In this document: piece by piece, positions 25,430 to 35,926 of the stretch
Layout: every line of letters starts with the position of its first letter
Numbering within the stretch: the first letter of the stretch is position 1
Source: Polytrichum commune
Taxonomy: Eukaryota; Streptophyta; Polytrichopsida; Polytrichales; Polytrichaceae
Assembly (NCBI GenBank): GCA_950295325.1
Contig: OX485806.1
Span: 34,036,001 to 34,100,000, forward strand
Length of the DNA stretch: 64,000 nucleotides
Direction of reading: 5' to 3'
Notes under the pieces: generated by a model
What the model saw: only the letters and a program-made list of their open reading frames with translations
What the model was told of the DNA's origin: nothing
Databases searched by the model: none
Position numbers and translations under genes: made by a program

Positions 25430-26401
25430 TGTCGCGCACCTCTCCATGAGGAGTGCCCGAAACACCATGGGCACAAGGGGGACCCCGGAGTGACACCCGG
25501 GACTTGTGGCGCCGTTGGTGAGAGGGCCCAAGTGATCCTAGTGTGGGTGAGGGCCCCGGGCGTTGGGAACGCCTCCCACCCACGGAGACTAGGAGGCACA
25601 AGGGTAAGGCCATGAGCTATGCGTAGCTCATGGCGTGGTGATTCTAGAATGCTCAAGAACACCTCAATCGGAGGTGTGAGCTAGGAGTTATGGCCATTTG
25701 AGTGGGGCGCTGTCCCGGGACAGCGCCCTGGTACAGCAGTGCCTGGGAGTGATTCCCGGGACTGCCAAGGTTCAAAGAGGCATAACGTCCTCATAACTTG
25801 CCCGAATGGGGTAAGTGAGGAGTCCATCGGCATCTACGTGAAGCGTAGATGAAGATGAAGTGGTCAAGTGTTAGCATCAGACATCATACAAGGAAGTTAT
25901 GATGGTCTGAAGCTGTGGGGGCTTCTAGGCCCAGCGGCTAAGGGAAAATGTCCACTTGGCCCCAACTCTTGGTAGGGAGACAAGAGGTTGGTTGACGGTG
26001 GGGTAGGGGCCCCGCGTGAAGTCCTAGAGGCTTATATGGGTGAGGTGGTGTGGCCTCACCCACCCGAGGCCGAACGGCAAGGCCTCCATGGGCATTGGCC
26101 CATTGTGAGGCCATAGTTGCCTAGTATGGTTCGGGTTGTTGTAGTGTTGCTCCGGCAATGCGATGATCAACATGGGATTGGACTTCCATGGATGGAAGTC
26201 CACATCTAGGAATGGGTTACCGATTAAGGGGTGAGTCCCGAAAGCAAAGTAGGAGGGTTGGTTCCCTCCTATGAACTATAAGGTCCGGGGTAGGAGGAGC
26301 TAATCATTAGCATGGCGGAATGCGAATGGTTAGCGCTCGTAACCTTTGCTAGAATTGAAAATTGGCAAGATTGTCAAGGGGGGCTAGCAAGGGTTGCGAC
26401 A
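25430..26401 (+). repeat. 3' LTR of inner element
   Basis: Same length as the 5' LTR and no difference noticed on reading through, which implies a recent insertion. Confidence 0.96.
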
Positions 26402-26479
26402 TTTATTCCCTCAAGCCAAAGAACAAGTGCATGTTGTGGAGCAATTAACCTCGAAGCTATGTTTGCTACTAGAGTCTCT

Positions 26480-26800
26480 CCCCCACTAAAGGAGATTGAT
26501 GTCCTTATCAATGCCTACGCTTCTTTTTATTGGAATGTCTAGCCTTAGTTTCTTCAAAGTGCTTCACCAATTCATTGGTGTTGACCATGTCTCTTGCCGC
26601 CACCCAAGCGGTTTCTTTCTCATGGTATCCTCACCATTTCACCAAGTATTCCTTTGTACATTTTCTTTCCTTTTCACTTGGGCTTCCTACACTTGAGGAT
26701 GCCCTCTTACCTCATGTTCCAAATGACGTCCACAAGGTCGGGAGGTGGCCTAATCACTTGCTTGTGATCGGGCCACAAGGTGTCGTCCTAAAATGACTTT
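26480..26800 (-). pseudogene. Chromodomain remnant of outer element
   Basis: Reads EYLVKW, a TGA stop (26631-26633), then GYHEKETAWVAARDMVN. This is the chromovirus integrase C-terminal chromodomain with the first aromatic block followed by a nonsense codon. The inner copy has the same stop at the same codon. Confidence 0.75.
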
Positions 26801-26937
26801 CGTAATGAGACATGAAATGTCGGATGCACTTTGATCTCCGGCGGTAATTCCAACTTATATATGTCCTTGACCACTTGTTCCACAATGGGAAACGGAGCTC
26901 CAATTTTGGACATGAACTTTGGAGTGAGGCCTTCCGG

Positions 26938-27960
26938 CTAAGTGAAGTTGTTCACATTCAACAACGCCTTTTGGCCCACCTCATTCTCCACTTCGCGTCT
27001 TCCGGCATTGACTTGCACTCCGTAGCACCTTCGGGCTTTCTCCACCAACAACTTGGTCATCTCCAAGACTTGTTCACGCTTCTTGGCCAAGTCCTCACCA
27101 TCTTGGTTGAACTCTAGTGTTGAATGTGCCCCCTCGAGAGCTAGGTTAATAGGTTGGAGCGCATCCACTCCATAAGCCACCACCAAAGACCACCCCTTGG
27201 TAGCCAAGTGCGTGGCTACATTGCAATTACACTCCGCTCGACCCACATAGTCCGCCCAATCTCCTTGGTCCGCCCCCACCAAGTTCCTCAAGTATTGCTT
27301 CAAGACTCCATTCACACGCTCCGATTTCCCATTCATTTGGGAATGCAAGGTCGTGCTAAACCTTAGTTTCATTCCGACCTCCTTAGAGAAATGCATTGAA
27401 AATGCACTTGTGAACTTTGGATCTTGATCCCACACAATCACTCTTGGCAACCCGTGGTGCCTCAACCATCCTTTGAGAAAAGACTATGCGGTCTCCAACA
27501 CGGTGGCGGTTCCCACAATCGGCACCATGTGTGCCCACTTGGCAAACCGCTCTACCATCAACAAGATGGCATCATACCCATGTGACTCCGGCAAACTTGT
27601 GATCAAGTCCATGCACATTCCATGCCATGGCGCCAACGGGATAGGCAACGGTTACAAGAAGCCGCCTTGCTTTTGGTAAGAGGCTCGGTTCACTTGGCAC
27701 TTTGATTCAAGCCTTCACAAAGTGGGTTATATCTTCCTTTATGCACCGCCAATGGTACCTCTTTGACACCATTCTATGGCGGCTTTTTCTTTCTCCTCTA
27801 TGGCCGGCAATAGTACTATAATATTCCTCCTTCAAAACCGATAGCCTCAACTTGCCTTGTGGCACATATACCCGACTTTGTTTGCACTTGAACAATCCGT
27901 CCACCAACTTAATCTCTTTGAGCACCTTGCTCTTGCGAAGCTCACCTAAAAGCTTTTGTG
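26938..27960 (-). pseudogene. Integrase remnant of outer element
   Basis: The N-terminal zinc-binding region (AGHRGERKSRHRM) lies at about 27707-27925. The core follows, with DQDPKFTSAFSMHFS and SERVNGVLKQYLRNLVG in a 175-codon open frame (26938-27465). A nonsense codon after ETA (27484-27486) separates the upstream core from this frame, and a second ends it after NNFT (26938-26940). The core acidic residues of the D,D-35-E set are still present, but the protein is broken. Confidence 0.85.
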
Positions 27961-28019
27961 CTTTGGGGTAGTTAATTTACCCCTCCCGTATCTTGCATCA
28001 CAAGTTTCCTTTGCCGGCA

Positions 28020-28490
28020 CACATTAGCCACAAGGTTTGGATGGTTCTCATTGCTTGGAACTCTTCCGGTCTACTTCGCGCATCCGGCACCACATTTCAA
28101 CGGTCCGGTTTGTGGATCAAATCCACCTTCATAAGCTCCAAACTATCATGCCTCCGCAATGACTTGGCGTTCACTTACGCTTGTATGTCAAAATACTTTT
28201 AGGACACATTGTCCATGTAGACCTTTGCTTTGTGCGACCCCATATAATGTCGCCACATCTTCAAGCAATGCACTACGGCAAAGAAGTTCTTTGTCATGAG
28301 TTGGTTGTCTTCTTTGACAACCATCGAGCTTTATGCTCCCATATGCAATGGCCATCCATCTTACACATAATCCACCATTGGCAAAGGCACTCACCCCCGT
28401 ATGCACCTCGAAAGGTTTGTCAAGCTCTGCGAACTTGAGCACGGGCGGCGAAGAAAATTTGGTGTTAAGCTCCCCAAAGACTCGTGACAA
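28020..28490 (-). pseudogene. RNase H remnant of outer element
   Basis: Contains THDKELLCRSALLEDVATLYG, a decayed form of the chromovirus RNase H motif, preceded by IAYGSIKLDGCQ. The following segment corresponds to the inner SLRWHDSLAL ... DALSRRED. Frame breaks separate the pieces. Confidence 0.7.
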
Positions 28491-29215
28491 ACATCATCCC
28501 ACTCTTGGGATAGCCATTTCTTCCACAAGTCGCACAAGGTGGGACAACCATCGAGCTTCATGCTCTCATATGCCATGGCCATCCATCTTGCCTCAACATC
28601 CGCCAATGGTAAAGTCACTCGCCCCCGTATGCACCTCAAAAGGTTTGTCAAAGTCCGCGAACTTGAGCATGGGCGGCGAAGAGAACTTGCTCTTAAGCTT
28701 CTCAAAGACTTGGTGGCAAGGCTCATCCCACTCTTGGGATAGCCATTTCTTTCACAAGTCGCACAAGGTTTGACAACCTTTAAGCTTAATGCTCCCATAT
28801 GCAATGGGCATCCATCTTGGATCAACATCCGCCAATGGTAAAGTTACTCGCCCCCGTATGCACCTCAAAAGGTTTGTCAAATTTCGCAAACTTGAGCACG
28901 GGCGGCGAAGAAAACTTGGTCTTAAGCTCCTTAAAGACTTGGTGGCAAAGCTCATCCCACTTTTGGGATAGCCATTTCTTGCATAAGTTGGACAAGGTCG
29001 GACAACCATCGAGATTCATGCTCTTATATGCAATGGCCATCCATTTTGCCTCAACATCCACCAATGCTAAAGTCACTCGCCCCCGTATGCACCTCAAAAG
29101 GTTTGTCAAAGTCCGCGAACTTAAGCACGGGCGGCGAAGAGAACTTGTTTTTGAGCCCTCCAAAGGCTTGGTGACAAGGCTCATCCCACTCTTGGGATAG
29201 CCATTTTCCTCAATA
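28490..29215 (-). repeat. Four tandem 229-bp repeats across the RT-RNase H connection (outer element)
   Basis: The marker TAGCCATTT recurs at 28511, 28740, 28969 and 29198, exactly 229 bp apart each time. Each unit encodes the connection motif WLSQEWDE, then SSPPVLKFAEFDKPFEVHTG. Because 229 is not a multiple of three, each unit shifts the frame, so the array cannot be one continuous protein. Confidence 0.9.
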
Positions 29216-29346
29216 AGTTGAATAAGGTCCTAGCAACCTTAGAAAACTCTCGAATGAAGTTGTGGTACTAATTGGCTAGGCCAACAAATGACCTAAGCCC
29301 TTTTGAATCAAGGGCCAATTCTCCTTTTGGATTGCCTTGACATTCT

Positions 29347-29811
29347 TCATGTTCGTCCACCAACTTCCTTTGTCACCACATACCTCAAGAACTCAATCTC
29401 TCGTTGAGCAAAGTTATTTTTCACTCCTTGGCGGTAATTTTTTTTGGGCAACACATTGGTGAATACATCCTTGTATCTCACCAACATCACACCAATGTTG
29501 TTTGGGGGAGGCCCATCTTTCCTAGCCTCCCCATACATTCCTTGGAGTTGCTCCAATTGAACCACGACCATTATGTTTTTTTTTTTTTTTTTCATTCGGT
29601 CCATTAAGACCAAATTCAACTTAGGTCCTCCTACCATAGGAGTCATTGTTAATTTGAACTTCAATTCTTTGCCATTATGACACATCATAATGCACGGCAA
29701 GCACACCGGCTTGCACCTCACATCTATCATGTGAGTTTCAAAGAAGGCGGCCTTCACAATGACATGCATTTTATCTATTTCACTTGGTGTGAAATTTTGA
29801 CAAAAATCCAA
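29347..29811 (-). pseudogene. Pol fragment with RT core deleted (outer element)
   Basis: A 154-codon open frame. Its first two thirds match the spacer before chromovirus RT, ending RYKDVFTNVLPKK. Within about 12 codons it jumps to FAQREIEFLRYVVTKE, which in intact elements lies near the end of RT (FxxxEIEFLGHxV). The fingers and palm, including the YxDD catalytic box, should lie between these and are absent. The inner copy carries the same junction. Confidence 0.8.
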
Positions 29812-30039
29812 TGTCCCACATCAAAAGGTTACATGCATCGCCGCCTCCTTTGCTTCATGCGGTTCGCCCTTTGCAAACCGTACTTTGGTGGGCTTGCCGG
29901 CTCTACCCGTCCGCGAGCCCCAACCCCCTTGTGAGCTTTCGGCTCATGAAAGAGTCCGTTGCCTCTTTGACAACTCATGAGACATATCTCCCATTCATTT
30001 GAGCCTCAAGGTATACATGACTTGGCCTTGGCTTAAGGC

Positions 30040-30370
30040 TACTAGCCTTGGCCACAAAGCCACCATCTAATTCTCCCTCCACCGCAACAATATGTTTTGG
30101 CTCGGTCCGCAAAGCCAACTTTTAACATTTCGTCCGTGGGACGAGTTGGTTTAGTGCCACAAAAGCAATTTCCAATAATTTGTCCACAAAACAAACATGT
30201 TTTCCCTTGATAGCACAAAGCCACCTTCCCACACTCCGTATGCGGCACGAACATGAATTGCCTTGGTAGGACAAACCCACCTTCCAACATTCCGTCCGCG
30301 GCATGAGTATGATTTGCCTTGGAAGCATAAAGCCACCTTTCAACATTCTGTTAGCGGCACCAACATATTT
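30040..30370 (-). repeat. Block of about 55-bp tandem repeats in outer element
   Basis: Units contain TGTTCGTGCCGCGGAC-type cores followed by GGAATGTTGG and a GGTGGGTTTGT tail. The block corresponds to 21057-21350 in the inner copy. Units have diverged from each other, so the array is older than the two insertions. Confidence 0.7.
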
Positions 30371-30791
30371 TGCCTAAGTAAAATGAACCAAACAATTTGC
30401 ACTCATTTCTTTGGGACCAACTTTGGCTAAAGCCACTTGTGGTGATGCGCCGCCAAACTTTTCTTCGGGACCATCGGATTCAATGATCTTGCAAACTTGA
30501 TGATCCCCACCATGTCCTCAAGAAGCCTTGGGGACTTAAACAAGGCATCCACCACCCGCTTTTAAAACCCCACCTAAAACGATGCATTTCTTAGAAAGCT
30601 CGTCCGTTTTAGGTGTATCCTTCATTTGTGCGTTTGAATAGCGCACATAGGCCTTAAGAGGCCCCGGGTGCCTCATTAGCACCAAGTTCATTTCAACATC
30701 CGAACCTTCGAAGCATTTCGAATTGAAATTTCAATCCAACATTAACACCCTCCAAGGTTTTGGGTGCATTCGGTATTCTAGGCCCCAAATA

Positions 30792-30998
30792 CTATTTGAG
30801 GTTTGCGGGAGCCCTTTCAAAGGACACCTCCATTTTCCTCACCGAATCCACCCTCATGCCCACCATTACCATTAAAATCAATGGTATGGTCAAACTCCAT
30901 TTGCACATGATCCTTGTTCCAATTTGAGCCTCACAACCTTTTGGAAACCCCGGGCTCACCATCATAACCCGCATTTTTGATACCCATGTTTCCCTCAA
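30792..30998 (-). pseudogene. Gag-leader remnant of outer element
   Basis: A 68-codon open frame close to the primer site. It contains GMRVDSVRKMEVSFERAPANL, which resembles the start of a chromovirus Gag coil. The same segment in the inner copy (near 20470-20670) is broken by stops. No Gag core or zinc knuckle follows, so Gag is largely missing from the family. Confidence 0.5.
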
Positions 30999-31025
30999 AG
31001 TGCGAGCTCAAAACTTGGAACCCTG

Positions 31026-31037
31026 CTCTGATACCAA
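31026..31037 (-). other. Primer-binding site of outer element (initiator tRNA-Met type)
   Basis: On the minus strand TGGTATCAGAGC begins two bases after the LTR terminus. This is the standard plant LTR-retrotransposon site complementary to the 3' end of initiator tRNA-Met, and it fixes the element's direction. Confidence 0.9.
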
Positions 31038-31038
31038 G

Positions 31039-32014
31039 TGTCGCAACCCTTGCTAGCCCCCCCCTTGACCATCTTGCCAATTTTCAATTCTAGCAAAGGT
31101 TACGAGTGGCTAACCCTTCGCATACCGCCATGCTAATGGTTAGCTCCTCTAACCCCGGACCAATAGTTCATAGGAGGGAACCAACCCTCCTACTTTGCTT
31201 TCGGAACTCACCCCTTAATCGGTAACCCATTTCCCCAATGTGGACTTCCATCCATGGAAGTCCACTCCTATGTTGATCATCGCGTTGCCGGAGCAACACT
31301 ACAACAACCCGAACCATACTAGGCAACTATGGCCTCACAATAGGCCAAAGCCCATGGAGGCCTTGCCATTCGGCCTCGGGTGGGTGAGGCCACACCACCT
31401 CACCCATATAAGCCTCTAGGACTTCACGCGGGGCCCCTACCCCACCGTCAACCAACCTCTTGTCTCTCTACCAAGAGTTGGGGCCAAGTGGACATTTTCC
31501 TTTAGCTGCTGGGCCTAGAACCCCCCAGCAGCTTCAGACCATCATAACTTCCTGGTATGATGTCTGATCATAACAACCAACCACGCCATCCTCATCTACG
31601 CTTCACGTAGATGCCGATGGACTCCTCACTTGCTCCATTCGAGCAAGTCTTGAGGAAGTTATGCCTGTTTGAACCTTGGCAGTCCCGGGAATCCCTCCCA
31701 GGCACTGCTGTACCAGGGCGCTGTCCCGGGACAGCGCCCCACTCAAATGGCCATAACTCCTAGCTCACACCTCCGATTGAGGTGATCTTGAGCATTCTAG
31801 AATCACCACGCCATGAGCTACGCATAGCTCATGGCCTTACCCTCATGCCTCCTAGTCTCCGTGGGTGGGAGGCGTTCCCAACGCCCGGGGCCCTCACCCA
31901 CACTAGGATCACTTGGGCCCTCTCACCAATGGCGCCACAAGTCCCGGGTGTCACTCCGGGGTCCCCCTTGTGCCCATGGTGTTTCGGGCACTCCTCATGG
32001 AGAGGTGCGCGACA
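31039..32014 (-). repeat. 5' LTR of outer element
   Basis: Same length (976 bp) and, as far as read, the same sequence as 17760-18735. It is the 5' LTR because the primer site adjoins its left edge. A TATA-like CTTATATGGG in sense orientation lies near 31405-31414 and may be the core promoter. Confidence 0.95.
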
Positions 32015-32198
32015 CTACCGGATGATGGTGGAGAGATACCCAAATCTCAAGGAAGAGGTTGGCGGTTCGAATCCCGGCTGTGAAATCTCTTCTCTACTTG
32101 ACGGAAAACTTGCCAGGTGGTCACCTACCTCCTGTGCTCTGGCGTTGGCCTTGTCGGCCTTCTGTCTCATGAAAATAAAAATAAAAAAGACCACTAGT

Positions 32199-32399
32199 TA
32201 CACTTGAACCGGTTGAGCTTGAGAAAATAACCGGTCGAAGTTCATGACTTCAAGAAAATCACCCATCATTTTGGAGGAATCTATGGGATATACCCAAATT
32301 AATTAAAAACCGACCGCAAGATCACAACATGTAACCGGTTGGACTTGGCAACACTAGGATCTTGACCGATTAAATTATGCCCAAAAATCTCACTGGACA
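32199..32399. mobile_element. 225-bp-type MITE, copy 1 (entered by the SINE)
   Basis: Contains GAACCGGTTGAGCTTGAG, GTAACCGGTTGGACTTG and the tail CCAAAAATCTCACTGGACA of the family. Its left end is cut by the SINE: the family reads GACC...CCACTAGTTA just before GAACCGGTTGAG (compare 43080-43110), and here the CCACTAGT is part of the SINE duplication, so the missing left end should lie just before 17734. Confidence 0.6.
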
Positions 32400-35280
32400 T
32401 TGTTTTGAGGCTTCCCACCACGGGGGGTGCACTTCATTGTCAAGTTGAACACCACGTGCGATAAAACAAAATCTACTTTTTACATAAAGCATCACCAAAA
32501 TGGTTCAAAAGTTTATGATTTTTTTTTCATGAGTAGATATACATAGTATCTATTACATAGTAAAAATTGGTAACCAAATTTGATGATTTGTTTTTTTTTA
32601 TAAAACATACCGTTTCTAACTAGAATGACGCAACATTGAACTAAACAAATTACTACAAAAATGAAGATGACTAAAATTTTCAAAAAAATATACAAAAGAT
32701 ATTATCAATGGTTATGTGTATGTAGAAAAAATATCATAATTTTAAAAATTATCTATGGCATGTAATATAGGGTAGCAAAATTTTATCGCACGTGGTTATG
32801 AAATGTAAGGGGGTGTGACCCCCCCGTGCTTCCCACAAGGGTCCACCTCATGGCCAAAAATTACATCAAAAGTCATTTATATGCAACCACCTCCACCGAT
32901 TCAAAGTTCAAAACGGACAAGAACATCCTCTTATATAACCTTCAAGCTTGGGTTGAGTACTGTAGTTCTCTAGCGGCTTGGGCACCTTTGTGCCTACTAA
33001 TTAATCAAAGTGGGAAAGTAAGTTAGGCAGCCCATAAAGGAATATTCTAAAATTGGGCAGATTAAAAAAGTAATTTAAAATAAGTTAGACATCCATTCTT
33101 GTTGGCTTGTCTCATTCTTGTTTTTATGGTAGTGTGTCACCATGACTTATGGAGCAAATGCATGCTTGTATTGTTTTCGGACCATAAGTGAGATTGATGC
33201 CGCGTGAAGACACTGTTAAAGTTATTTGATGCTACTTTGTTGGATTCCAGTGAATGTCACTTGCATTATTATGATTTTAGGCACTCTTTGAATGTTATGT
33301 CTTTTGTTTTTGGGACACACAACGAAGTTCTTTTCCCATAAATTTAGGCACCTCAAAAATTGATTGTTTTTTGGCCAAGTTGCTAGAGAACTACGGTTTA
33401 CCTTCTCAACCAAGTTGAGCCCAACGTGCTTCATTCATGTTCACATCCACAAGGCCAAATGGGTCCTCAAACCCATTTATAGATACAAGTTATTGTGGGT
33501 TTGTGGTGAACTCTTGAAGGACAACTTAGCTAGGGTAGAATATGGAAATCGATGGAACTAAGAGGATTTGAGTAGAAGGAGTGGCTAGAAAATTTGTGCA
33601 ATATTTTCTCATAGATGGAGTAGAGGAAATGATGAGGAATGGGAGTTGTTTTGTCATTCTATTTTTTTGTTAATAATGAGTGGCATTTTACCAAAGAGGC
33701 AAGTAAGTCAAACCTTCTATAGTTGTATAGTACACTTTCCCCAATTTGAGCATCAAAATATCCTACTCTGCATATGAATACACACAAAACACTTAACTCA
33801 ATGGCACCTAAAAGTGGTCCCCAGTGGTGTGAAACACCCAAGAGTTGGAACTAACGTGAGTGTAAAAAGGGGTATTATTTGAGGCAATAGCGTACATAGT
33901 ATATGTAAGGGAGTGGTATTATTTTTCTCTAGTGTCTACATTTAAAAAGGCTATTAATTTTTTTAAAGTAAAAGTAGATGTACAAAGGGAGCCCTTGGAT
34001 CTAGAGAAATACTGATAATAGATGCGTTAGTTTCATCCAATCCTCATTTTCATTCATTATTGTCATATGTCAAGTTTATCATGAAAAAAAAAATAGATGT
34101 AGAAAATAAACATTCAATAAAAGGTCCAACCACAATAAGGTGTGCCAAAGTTTTGTCACACATCACCCTTTTCCACAATTCTTGACACTCTTGTGAACTA
34201 CTTATGATATTTTTATTTTGAACTTTAAATAATTTTATAGTCAAGACTAACAAAATTGTAAAATTGTGCAATCCCATTTGATTGATTGATTTATTTATTT
34301 ATATTATTTTTGTAGTTTTGATGAGTAGTATTGTCCTAGACATGAGTTCTTGTGAAATTTAAGGACTCCTTCTATTTAGTCCTTAGTGGTACACTTTATC
34401 ATGGTTGGACTCTAAATTTATGAATAACACAAAAACTAAAATGGAAAGAAAAAGCATAGCCCTACCCTTCTAGCCCCGTTCCCTCATCCTCTAACATGTC
34501 ACTACTCTATTTGCTAATTCAAAACAAAACTACCACAACCACAACCATGAAACTAGCCCCCTAACTCACATTCCTACCCCAATCTTACCTTTTAAGCATG
34601 TAGATGCTAGCATGCATTGCCCCATGATTAACCCATGTCACTGAGGTGTTGTGAATGAAGGGTGTGTGGATGTGGGTAGACCACATCCAAGCCATCCATT
34701 TACAAAGCCTTATCCTACGGTCTGCAAAACTACTAAGGCAGCCTGGGAAAAAACTTATGACAGATGGGATTTTAGCAGATGAAAAATCAATGTTTGGAAG
34801 ATGAAGTGTTTCATCCCGTTGCATGAGAGCATTTGTGTGGGATTTTGAAGCTTCCCAAAGAGTTCCCTAAGTTCCCAATGGAGTTCCCCTCTGGTTGAAT
34901 CCCCCGTTGTCATCATTTCCTCCGCAAGTCCTTTTAATGAAGGGCTTAGTTTGAAAAAAAATCATCCAAGATTCATGAGTGAATGAAGGTGGAGATTTCA
35001 TCCAACGTGAAGTTTTTCAAGCTCTACCCGAAGGGAAGAGAAGCCAAAAACTGGGGCAACATAGGAACCTTTAGATCTATCAAATCGCAATCGACAACCG
35101 AGATCTTCCTAGCCCCCAACCACACGGGACCTCAATGACGCAGAGGATTATTCCCAATCAATCAATGGGAAAATGAAACCCTATGCTTAGGATGGATTTT
35201 TATATTGGTGTTGGCCTCTAAACATTTGACAAAAGCCATTGTCTTGTTCTTTGTGTTTGTCTGGAGACACATGGTTTTCA
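32400..35280. other. Intergenic, nothing recognised
   Basis: AT-rich with short random open frames and homopolymer runs. No gene or bounded mobile element could be supported. Confidence 0.35.
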
Positions 35281-35830
35281 GTAATATAAGTTTTGTAATT
35301 AGAAAAGAAGTTCGTGGTTAGAAATTAAATTAAATTAATGAAGAAATTTAGACAATAAGCGAAAAACAACAAATGACAACAAATGACAACAAATGACATC
35401 GAATGACAACGTTGGACAACGTCGAATTGATGAAGGACAATGTATAATAACTTTGAATGGAGGACAACGACAAACGGAGGATGGCGTTGAGTGAATGAGG
35501 CGTCGAGTGGATGAAGGCGTAAGCGTAAGACAACGACGAACGGAGGATGACGTTGAATGGATGAAAATTGTTGGATCAAAGGGTTGATGAACAAAGACCG
35601 TTGAATCTAGGAGTTTAGATAATGACGGTTATAATGGTTGCGGCCATATATACCAACCATTAAATGTAGGTATGACTAGATTTATGGTCAGTAAGGCTTT
35701 GTGGTTGGAAGACGTACTCCCTTGAAAAAAACGCAAATGTTCATTTATCTCTTTTATAATCTTGCGGTCAGGACTATCTCCCTATTTTCCCTCACCATGT
35801 AGGTAGAGGCATAAGGTTCTTAGAATGATA
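35280..35830. repeat. Arm A of an interleaved inverted-repeat complex
   Basis: Reads GAAGAAATTTAGACAATAAG, then many short degenerate repeats of the type GACAACGTTGGACAACG/GAATGGATGA, then GCGGCCATATATACCAACCA and ATGTAGGTATGACTAGAT. Its reverse complement recurs at about 38090-38650, where it includes ATCTACGGCCAAGAAGGCTT when read on the minus strand. Confidence 0.65.
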
Positions 35831-35926
35831 GGAATAGGATTGTTGGACAAATGGTTTTATGAACCCTATGAATATTGAATAAAAGAATTTTTGAACCCTC
35901 TTGAGGAATTGTATTATTACCTAGTT

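Larger units (their letters stand above)
19446..26401 (+). mobile_element. Inner LTR retrotransposon of the same family, inserted antisense in the outer element
   Basis: A 6956-bp element with 972-bp LTRs at 19446-20417 and 25430-26401, with no differences seen between them. The 5-bp duplication TTTAT is at 19441-19445 and 26402-26406, where the outer element's sequence resumes. The primer-binding site TGGTATCAGAGC is at 20420-20431, and a purine tract (GGTGGGGGTGAG) lies just before the 3' LTR. Internal order matches the outer element: Gag remnant, 55-bp repeats, RT-deleted Pol, three 229-bp repeats, RNase H, integrase, chromodomain. It belongs to a slightly different LTR subtype from the outer copy (972 versus 976 bp with scattered differences). 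Confidence 0.97.
17760..32014 (-). mobile_element. Outer Ty3/gypsy chromovirus-derived LTR element, interrupted by a second copy
   Basis: LTRs of 976 bp at 17760-18735 and 31039-32014 show no differences by eye. The 5-bp duplication CTACC flanks the element (17755-17759 and 32015-32019). The primer-binding site next to the right LTR gives minus-strand orientation. Without the inserted copy and its duplication the element is about 7.3 kb. In sense order it holds a Gag remnant, a 55-bp tandem repeat block, a short pre-RT Pol fragment, four 229-bp repeats, RNase H, integrase and a chromodomain remnant. The RT palm is absent and the frames carry stops, so it cannot encode its own polymerase. Confidence 0.95.
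17720..32198. mobile_element. tRNA-related SINE, split by an LTR retrotransposon
   Basis: A 14-bp direct repeat, AAAAGACCACTAGT, flanks the structure at 17720-17733 and 32185-32198. Between the repeats, once the LTR element (17760-32014) and one copy of its CTACC duplication are set aside, about 190 bp remain: 17734-17759 followed by 32020-32184. This body contains a canonical RNA polymerase III B box, GGTTCGAATCCC, at about 32070-32081, and ends in an A-rich tail (AAAATAAAAATAAAAAA). Long A-rich target duplications, a B box and an A-tail are the hallmarks of tRNA-derived SINEs. The A box is not clear. Confidence 0.7.

Noticed and set aside
32070-32081. tRNA gene
   Set aside because: The B box is good, but no acceptor or anticodon stem is evident, and the sequence ends in an A-rich tail within a 14-bp duplication, so a SINE explains it better.
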